From NCBI GenBank assembly GCA_015654825.1, contig JAATGE010000150.1:1-5385 (forward strand): DNA of 5,385 nucleotides. The letters run 5' to 3'. Source of the stretch: Rhodospirillales bacterium. Its GTDB lineage: Bacteria; Pseudomonadota; Alphaproteobacteria; Acetobacterales; Acetobacteraceae. Each line of letters begins with the position of its first letter. Position 1 is the stretch's first letter. Positions 1-3,604 of this stretch are shown here, one piece after another. Both the position numbers and the translations under genes were made by a program. The notes beneath the pieces were generated by a model that did no database searches, was not told where the DNA came from, and was given only the letters and a program-made list of their open reading frames with translations.

Positions 1-2
1 AA

Positions 3-54
3 CAAAAGTTTTTGCTTCTTTTTTCAAAAAGAAGCGCTTTCTTCTGTTCTTTTG
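3..54. terminator. A/T-rich nested hairpin, possible terminator of an upstream gene
   Basis: A perfect 10-bp stem is formed by 14-23 and 26-35 (GCTTCTTTTT against AAAAAGAAGC). The formal loop is only 2 nt, so in practice it is about 9 bp with a 4-nt loop. An outer 6-bp stem pairs 3-8 (CAAAAG) with 49-54 (CTTTTG). The + strand after the inner stem is T-rich (38-53), which suits intrinsic termination of a gene lying left of the window. The A/T richness contrasts sharply with the GC-rich DNA on the right. I recall similar A/T hairpins in spacers of Acetobacteraceae, so it may instead be one copy of a dispersed repeat. Termination is an inference. Confidence 0.4.
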
Positions 55-199
55 GCAACGGCACCAGCGTCCCATTCCGTGTCGCCCGCCCGCATCGAGG
101 CCGCGCCCCAACGCTATGCTTGCACCGCCCCGGCGCCATGATCATTCTATGCTTCGGCACGCGTCGCCGTCGCGCGCCGCGGTGGGAAGGCTGGGGGCC

Positions 200-694
200 A
201 TGAGCGGGTCTGTGTTCGTCGACGAGGTGTTGCTCACGCAAGGCGTGACGGGCCGGCGCGTCGGCGGCTGGTTCATCGACCTGCTGCTGATGGCCGTGGT
301 GCTGTCCGCGCTGCGCATTCTGCTCTGGGTGGCGGGGTTCATCACGTTCGGCCTCGGCTGGTTTTTGCTCGGCGGGCTCTGGGTCGTGCCGCTGGTCTAC
401 GTCGCGCTGTTCGTGGCCTCGCCGGGCCAGGCGACACCCGGCCAGGCGGCCGTCGGACTGCGCGTGGTGCGTGACGAGGATCTTGGACGACCCACGCCGG
501 CGCAGGCGCTGGTCTATGCGATCGGCTACGCGGTGACGATGTGGGCCGGCGCCATCTGGCTGCTCGCCGCGCTGTTTACCCGCCGGGCCCGCTGCCTGCA
601 CGACATCGTCAGCGGACTGGCGGTGGTGCGCGCCGATGCGGTGCCGCAAGTCGCGCCGATCTGGACGATGGCCGGGGGATATCCCGGTAGATGA
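200..694 (+). CDS. RDD family integral membrane protein
   Basis: This is a 164-residue inner-membrane protein of the RDD family, whose molecular role is mostly unknown (some members are linked to transport or ion stress). The family signature is visible: Arg20 and Asp27 at the start of helix 1 (TGRRVGGWFIDLLLM, 17-31), the inter-helix motif QATPGQAAVGLRVV (77-90), and Asp135 in the C-terminal RRARCLHDIVSGLAVVR (128-144). Hydrophobic segments lie at about 25-48, 53-74 and 103-127, giving three predicted membrane spans. An in-frame ATG at 116 would add 28 residues. I prefer 200 because the extra stretch is Arg/Pro-rich and unlike family N-termini, and because GGGAAGG (184-190) sits 9 nt before ATG 200. 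The stop overlaps the bpt start as ATGA, so the two genes are probably one operon with coupled translation. A link to leucyltransferase function is conjecture. The family call is firm and the role is unknown. Confidence 0.9.
   Translation: MSGSVFVDEVLLTQGVTGRRVGGWFIDLLLMAVVLSALRILLWVAGFITFGLGWFLLGGLWVVPLVYVALFVASPGQATPGQAAVGLRVVRDEDLGRPTPAQALVYAIGYAVTMWAGAIWLLAALFTRRARCLHDIVSGLAVVRADAVPQVAPIWTMAGGYPGR
672..687 (+). promoter_or_regulatory. Small dyad covering the likely bpt ribosome binding site
   Basis: The only Shine-Dalgarno-like stretch before bpt is GGGGGA (674-679), 11 nt from ATG 691. It lies inside a dyad: CCGGG (672-676) can pair with CCCGG (683-687), and 676-685 is a perfect 10-bp palindrome. 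Because the RDD reading frame runs through it, translating ribosomes would open it, which fits the ATGA overlap. That it limits independent initiation at bpt is inference; the hairpin is short and not strongly stable. Confidence 0.3.
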
Positions 695-1473
695 CTTACA
701 AGCCGCCGCGTCGGCCGCAGTTTTTCTATACCACGGCGCCCCTGCCCTGCCCGTACGTCGCCGGCAGGATCGAACGCAAGGTAGTGACTGAAATCACCGG
801 GCCCGACGCCGACGCGCTGCACGACCGCCTGTCCCGCGCCGGGTTCCGCCGCAGCCACAATATCGCCTACGCCCCGGTGTGCCCCGCGTGCTCCGCCTGC
901 GTGCCGATCCGCATCCGGGCCGCTGCGTTCGCGCCGGACCGCACCCAGCGCCGTATCGCCCGCGCCAATCAGGACGTGGAGGGGTTCGAGGTGCCGGCGC
1001 GGGCCACCGCGGAACAGTTCGCCCTGTTCCAACGCTACCAGCAGGCCCGCCACGGCGACGGCGACATGGCCACCATGAGTTTCTACGACTACCGCGCCAT
1101 GGTGGAGGACACGCCGATCGAAACGGTGATGGTGGAGTTCCGCGGGCCGGAGGACCAACTGGTCGCCGCGTGCCTCGGGGACCGCCTCGGCGACGGGCTT
1201 TCGGCGGTGTACAGCTTTTTTGCTCCGGAATTGGAAAAGCAGTCGCTCGGCACCTACACGATCATCTGGCTGATCGAACGCGCCCGCGCGCTGGGGCTGC
1301 CTTACGTCTACCTGGGCTACTGGGTGCCGGAGAGCCGCAAGATGGCCTACAAGGCACGGTTTCGGCCGAGCGAAATCCTCGCCGGTGGGTCGTGGCGGGC
1401 GCTTACCGATGCGGACCTGGGCGATCACGGCATGCGCACGGGGACGCTGCTGGTGCCGGAGGCCGCGGATTAG
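691..1473 (+). CDS. bpt: Aspartate/glutamate leucyltransferase (Bpt; often annotated as arginyltransferase)
   Basis: This 260-residue cytoplasmic aminoacyl-tRNA-protein transferase belongs to the ATE family. Bacterial Bpt moves leucine from Leu-tRNA to proteins with N-terminal Asp or Glu, marking them for ClpS/ClpAP degradation in the N-degron pathway. The N-terminal ATE domain covers about 12-80 and carries PCPY (Cys20) and VCPACSACVPIR (Cys64, Cys67, Cys70). The C-terminal GNAT-like domain spans about 105-240, with FQRYQQARHGDGDM (113-126), SLGTYTIIWLIERAR (185-199) and the hallmark YVYLGYWVPESRKMAYKARFRP (205-226 region). The length is typical, with no frameshift or missing block. The start is fixed by the ATGA overlap with the RDD gene and by the usual short N-terminus ahead of the FFYTT segment. 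The older product name, arginyltransferase, would imply Arg transfer; bacterial Bpt-type members are known to transfer Leu. The family call is very secure; substrate specificity rests on homology. Confidence 0.94.
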   Translation: MTYKPPRRPQFFYTTAPLPCPYVAGRIERKVVTEITGPDADALHDRLSRAGFRRSHNIAYAPVCPACSACVPIRIRAAAFAPDRTQRRIARANQDVEGFEVPARATAEQFALFQRYQQARHGDGDMATMSFYDYRAMVEDTPIETVMVEFRGPEDQLVAACLGDRLGDGLSAVYSFFAPELEKQSLGTYTIIWLIERARALGLPYVYLGYWVPESRKMAYKARFRPSEILAGGSWRALTDADLGDHGMRTGTLLVPEAAD

Positions 1474-1478
1474 GGAAG

Positions 1479-1506
1479 CAGGCCGGGGGCTCCGCCCTGG
1501 ACCCAA
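1479..1506 (-). repeat. Diverged copy D of the GC-rich hairpin repeat
   Basis: Read on the - strand, this stretch gives GGTCCAGGGCGGAGCCCCCG followed by GCCT. It matches the second hairpin of the elements at 1621-1680 and 3541-3594 (GGTCCAGGGG..AGAGCCCC..). The stem is imperfect: CC at 1483-1484 pairs with GG at 1499-1500, G1485 is bulged, 1486-1490 pairs with 1494-1498 including one G-T, and the loop is TCC. It begins six bases after the bpt stop codon. It has no clear first hairpin, so it is a degraded or half copy. Confidence 0.5.
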
Positions 1507-1515
1507 GACGGCGTG

Positions 1516-1553
1516 CCGCCGCCGTCGTATGCGCTGCGCGGCGGGAGTTTTCT
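1516..1553 (+). terminator. Candidate intrinsic terminator of the RDD-bpt operon
   Basis: CCGCCGC (1516-1522) pairs with GCGGCGG (1538-1544) in a 7-bp all-G/C stem with a 15-nt loop. It is followed after three bases by TTTTCT (1548-1553). It lies 43 bp after the bpt stop, where the + strand operon meets the opposing esterase gene, so a terminator is expected here. The large loop and short T-run keep this tentative. A second hairpin lies at 1579-1605. Confidence 0.35.
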
Positions 1554-1578
1554 GTACCGATCCGGCGAAACGGCGGGT

Positions 1579-1605
1579 CTGGTATCGACTCCGGGCCGAT
1601 GCCAG
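1579..1605. other. Hairpin in the convergent spacer
   Basis: CTGGTATCG (1579-1587) pairs with CGATGCCAG (1597-1605) over 9 bp with one G-T pair and a 9-nt loop. No T-run follows on either strand and it does not resemble the repeat family nearby. It may help termination between the convergent bpt and esterase genes, or be chance. The rest of 1474-1685 shows no credible reading frame. Confidence 0.3.
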
Positions 1606-1620
1606 GCGCGGAACCAATAA

Positions 1621-1680
1621 AATGGGGGTCTGGGGCCTACTGGCCCCAGCGTGGTCCAGGGGCAGAGCCCCTGGCCTTTC
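1621..1680 (+). repeat. Two-hairpin GC-rich repeat, copy A
   Basis: The first stem pairs CTGGGGCC (1630-1637) with GGCCCCAG (1642-1649), with a TACT loop. The second stem pairs CCAGGGGC (1656-1663) with GCCCCTGG (1667-1674), with an AGA loop. Both stems are perfect. The unit opens AATGGGGGTCTGGGG and ends CCTGGCCTTTC. The same layout appears reversed at 3394-3453 and forward at 3541-3594. This copy ends six bases before the esterase stop codon, which lies on the opposite strand, so transcripts from either gene would fold it. Termination help, mRNA 3'-end protection or a dispersed-repeat origin are all possible. Confidence 0.75.
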
Positions 1681-1685
1681 GTTGC

Positions 1686-3335
1686 CTAATACTGCGTCTC
1701 AGGCGGCAGTCCAGCTTCGCTCAGCAGCGCCGGCCCCCAGAAATTGCATTTGTGGTCGGTATAGAACCCGGTCTCGGTGCCGTTCGACGGTGCCACGAAC
1801 GAGGCGAAGGCGTGCGCCGCGACGCTGTATTTGCCCCAGGCGCCGCCGCGCGGATTGAGTGGCCGGCCGTAGCGCGCCAGGCTGGTCCAGGCGGCGCGCA
1901 TGCCGCCGCCGAGATATTGTTGCGGTAGCGTAAACGCGGCGGGGCCGAGATTCAGCGTTACGTTGCGATAGGTCGGGAACAGATACGGCAATTCGATCGC
2001 GTGGCTGTCGCCGATGCTGGTCATGAACGGGTCCGGCGGCAGGAAGATGTTCGGCGGATTGATGTCGTTGAACTCGTAGGCGTAGACCGAGGTGTATTGC
2101 GACATCAACGCGTCGAGCAGCAATGCGCCGCAGGAGAACGCGTAGTCGGTGCCGACGGCGGCAACGGCGTAATTCGGGCTCGGGTATTTCGACAGCGGAT
2201 ATTCCGCCAGCACCTGCGGCGCGAAACTGCCCGCCAGGCCTTGCACCAGCGCGATATAGTCCGCGGCGGTATAGCCGCCGGGATGGCCGCCGATCGCGTT
2301 CAGCAAATCGTTCTCGGAGACGAACAGCCGGTATTCGTCGTGGTTGCTGCCGTCGATGATCGGAATGTGCTGGAAATTGCCGGCGGCGAAGGCCTGGAAC
2401 GGCTGCTGCGTCAGCATCCAGCCGTCGACGTTCGGGGCGATCACGGACGAGGAGCCGGTATCGTCGCTGCCGCCGGCGACCACCAGGGCCGCTGCCGGTA
2501 TTGTGCGCAGGCAGGCGGCGGTCTGGTCGGTGCAGCCGAACGTGGTTGCGAGCGACGTGCCTTGCGATTGCGCCTCGGCCTGCGTCGGGTAGGTGCGCGC
2601 ATAGGCGCCGCTCTCGATGATCGCCGCCTTCAGTTTGCCGGTCAGCGGCGAGTAGAGCTGGGTGATGACGCTTTGGCCGCCGGCGGATTCGCCGAAGATC
2701 GTCAGGTTGTTCGGATCGCCACCGAAATTGGCGATGTTGGCGCGCACCCAGGCGAGCGCCGCCTGCTGGTCCAGCATGCCGTAATTGCCGGAGCTGTGAT
2801 GTACCGTGTCTTCCGCGGCCAGCGCCGGATGGCCCATGAAGCCGAGCAGGCCGAGCCGGTAATTGAGCGAGACAAAAATTACGTTGCCGCCCTGTATCAG
2901 GCTTGTGCCGTTATATTCCTGGCCCGATCCGGTCGTGAGCCCGCCGCCATGGATCCATACCATGACAGGCAGCTTGCTGCCTTGTGTGGCCGACGCCGGC
3001 CCCTCCACGTTCAGATAGAGGCAATCCTCGCTGCCGCCGCCCGGGCTGAGCTGGCTCAGGCCCTGCGGACAGAAATTGCCGAACGCGACCGTCTGGCGCG
3101 TCGCGCCCTGGAAGGAAGGCGGCGTCGGCGCTACCCAGCGCAGGCTGCCGACCGGCGGCGCCGCGTAGGGAACGCCGAGGAAAAAATTAATGCCGCCGAG
3201 CTGATAACCCTGAATGGGGCCGCCCGTGGTTTGTACAACCGGCGTCGGCACGCCGACCGTGGTGACCATGCGGGCCGAAGCCGGCCCCGCAACCAACGCA
3301 ACAGCAATCCCTAGCCCGATTCCGCGCATGACCAT
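1686..3335 (-). CDS. Secreted type-B carboxylesterase (alpha/beta hydrolase)
   Basis: The gene encodes a 549-residue carboxylester hydrolase of the type-B carboxylesterase/lipase family, predicted to be exported. A signal peptide is visible: MVMR, a hydrophobic run GIGLGIAVALVAG, then PASA with likely cleavage after Ala21. Family landmarks appear in order: the FFLGVPYAAPPVGSLRW segment (51-67), EDCLYLNV (103-110), the oxyanion-hole HGGG (129-132), and the nucleophile elbow FGESAGG with Ser217. The acid is Glu334 in GSNHDEYRLF (Tyr replaces the commoner Gly after the Glu), and the base is His445 in DSHAIELPYLF. Cys89/Cys105 and Cys268/Cys275 look like the usual disulfide pairs, consistent with export. 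The catalytic triad is complete and the length is normal. The start at 3335 is chosen because AAGGG (3342-3346) lies 6 nt upstream; 3341 or 3329 give nearly the same protein. An in-frame ATG at 3452 would run through repeat B and bury the signal peptide, so it is rejected. The substrate cannot be told. Confidence 0.92.
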   Translation of the reverse strand: MVMRGIGLGIAVALVAGPASARMVTTVGVPTPVVQTTGGPIQGYQLGGINFFLGVPYAAPPVGSLRWVAPTPPSFQGATRQTVAFGNFCPQGLSQLSPGGGSEDCLYLNVEGPASATQGSKLPVMVWIHGGGLTTGSGQEYNGTSLIQGGNVIFVSLNYRLGLLGFMGHPALAAEDTVHHSSGNYGMLDQQAALAWVRANIANFGGDPNNLTIFGESAGGQSVITQLYSPLTGKLKAAIIESGAYARTYPTQAEAQSQGTSLATTFGCTDQTAACLRTIPAAALVVAGGSDDTGSSSVIAPNVDGWMLTQQPFQAFAAGNFQHIPIIDGSNHDEYRLFVSENDLLNAIGGHPGGYTAADYIALVQGLAGSFAPQVLAEYPLSKYPSPNYAVAAVGTDYAFSCGALLLDALMSQYTSVYAYEFNDINPPNIFLPPDPFMTSIGDSHAIELPYLFPTYRNVTLNLGPAAFTLPQQYLGGGMRAAWTSLARYGRPLNPRGGAWGKYSVAAHAFASFVAPSNGTETGFYTDHKCNFWGPALLSEAGLPPETQY

Positions 3336-3341
3336 TTCCAT

Positions 3342-3346
3342 CCCTT
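3342..3346 (-). promoter_or_regulatory. Ribosome binding site deciding the esterase start
   Basis: On the - strand AAGGG is followed after 6 nt by ATG at 3335-3333. The same motif directly abuts another ATG (3341-3339), which is too close for good initiation. A third ATG (3329-3327) sits 12 nt away, close to the far end of the usual range. This favours 3335 for the start of the signal peptide. Confidence 0.5.
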
Positions 3347-3358
3347 GCTTTGCCACCG

Positions 3359-3387
3359 ACGCTACCCCGCGTGGCGTGCGCGTGCAA
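3359..3387 (-). promoter_or_regulatory. Weak candidate promoter for the esterase
   Basis: On the - strand TTGCAC (3387-3382) and TAGCGT (3364-3359) are separated by 17 bp. Each keeps about half of the sigma-70 consensus positions. A start near 3352 would leave a short leader containing the AAGGG site. It lies between repeat B and the coding start, a sensible place. In GC-rich DNA such matches arise often, so confidence is low; read-through from parC is an alternative. Confidence 0.2.
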
Positions 3388-3393
3388 AGGAGG

Positions 3394-3453
3394 AAGAAAG
3401 GCCAGGGGGTCAGCCCCCTGGGCCAAGCTGGGGACAAGTCCCCAGACCCCATT
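3394..3453 (-). repeat. Two-hairpin GC-rich repeat, copy B (inverted)
   Basis: On the - strand this reads AATGGGGTCTGGGGACTTGT and continues to CCCCCTGGCCTTTC, closely following copy A at 1621-1680. The first stem is CTGGGGAC against GTCCCCAG (3445-3438 and 3435-3428). The second is CCAGGGGG against CCCCCTGG (3402-3409 and 3414-3421) with a 4-nt loop. Relative to copy A, the first stem has A for C on one arm and T for G on the other, keeping the pair. It lies just upstream of the esterase promoter region. Copies A and B therefore bracket the esterase gene in opposite orientation. Confidence 0.75.
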
Positions 3454-3459
3454 TAATTG

Positions 3460-3529
3460 GTCGGGGCAGAAGGAGGCGGGCAACAAGTCCTTGCCCACGC
3501 ACTCGCTGCCCCCCTCCTTCTGCCCCGAC
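3460..3529. repeat. 17-bp perfect inverted repeat with an internal hairpin
   Basis: The 17 bases at 3460-3476 (GTCGGGGCAGAAGGAGG) are the exact reverse complement of 3513-3529. The 36-bp interior contains a smaller stem, GGGCAA (3478-3483) with TTGCCC (3491-3496). The interior also carries ACAAGTCC (3483-3490), an 8-mer shared with copy B (3434-3441) and, inverted, with copy C (3548-3555). A perfect 17-bp arm is well beyond chance. The - strand continues AATTAAAT after the dyad, a weak T/A-rich tail, so it could terminate parC transcription. It could equally be the ends of a small non-coding repeat. No coding sequence fits here. Confidence 0.75.
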
Positions 3530-3540
3530 TAAAGTGACAG

Positions 3541-3594
3541 GTTCTAAGGACTTGTCCTTAGCGGGGGTCCAGGGGGCAGAGCCCCCTGGCCTTC
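3541..3594 (+). repeat. Two-hairpin GC-rich repeat, copy C
   Basis: The first stem pairs CTAAGGAC (3544-3551) with GTCCTTAG (3554-3561). The second pairs CCAGGGGGC (3569-3577) with GCCCCCTGG (3581-3589), with the same AGA loop as copy A. Compared with copy B, GG in the first stem has become AA and the opposing CC has become TT, so two pairs changed together. The element ends 11 bp from the parC stop codon on the other strand and would be the first structure in the parC 3' untranslated RNA. It may aid termination. Confidence 0.75.
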
Positions 3595-3604
3595 CTGCTT
3601 CCCT

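Noticed and set aside
526..1617. A 363-codon open frame on the - strand opposite the RDD gene end and bpt
   Set aside because: It lies antisense to two clearly recognised genes, is Arg/Ala/Gly/His-rich with no domain, and reflects the lack of stops in GC-rich antisense frames.
879..1928. A 349-codon + strand frame running from inside bpt into the esterase
   Set aside because: It is out of frame with bpt, crosses the hairpin spacer, and its peptide is a low-complexity Arg/Gly/Pro mix.
2001..3314. A 437-codon open frame on the + strand opposite the esterase
   Set aside because: It is antisense to an esterase with a complete catalytic triad. Its composition is Arg/Ala/Gly-rich with no recognisable motif.
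3386..3394. Strong Shine-Dalgarno-like AAAGGAGGA on the + strand
   Set aside because: No suitable start codon follows at normal spacing. The stretch lies upstream of the - strand esterase and is probably incidental.
3336..3452. Upstream in-frame ATG at 3452 for the esterase
   Set aside because: It would translate repeat B and place about 40 extra residues before a good signal peptide; AAGGG supports 3335.
3394..3594. CRISPR array or tRNA/small structured RNA gene in the parC-esterase spacer
   Set aside because: There are no regularly spaced identical direct repeats with unique spacers. The hairpins do not fold into a tRNA cloverleaf or any RNA family I recognise.
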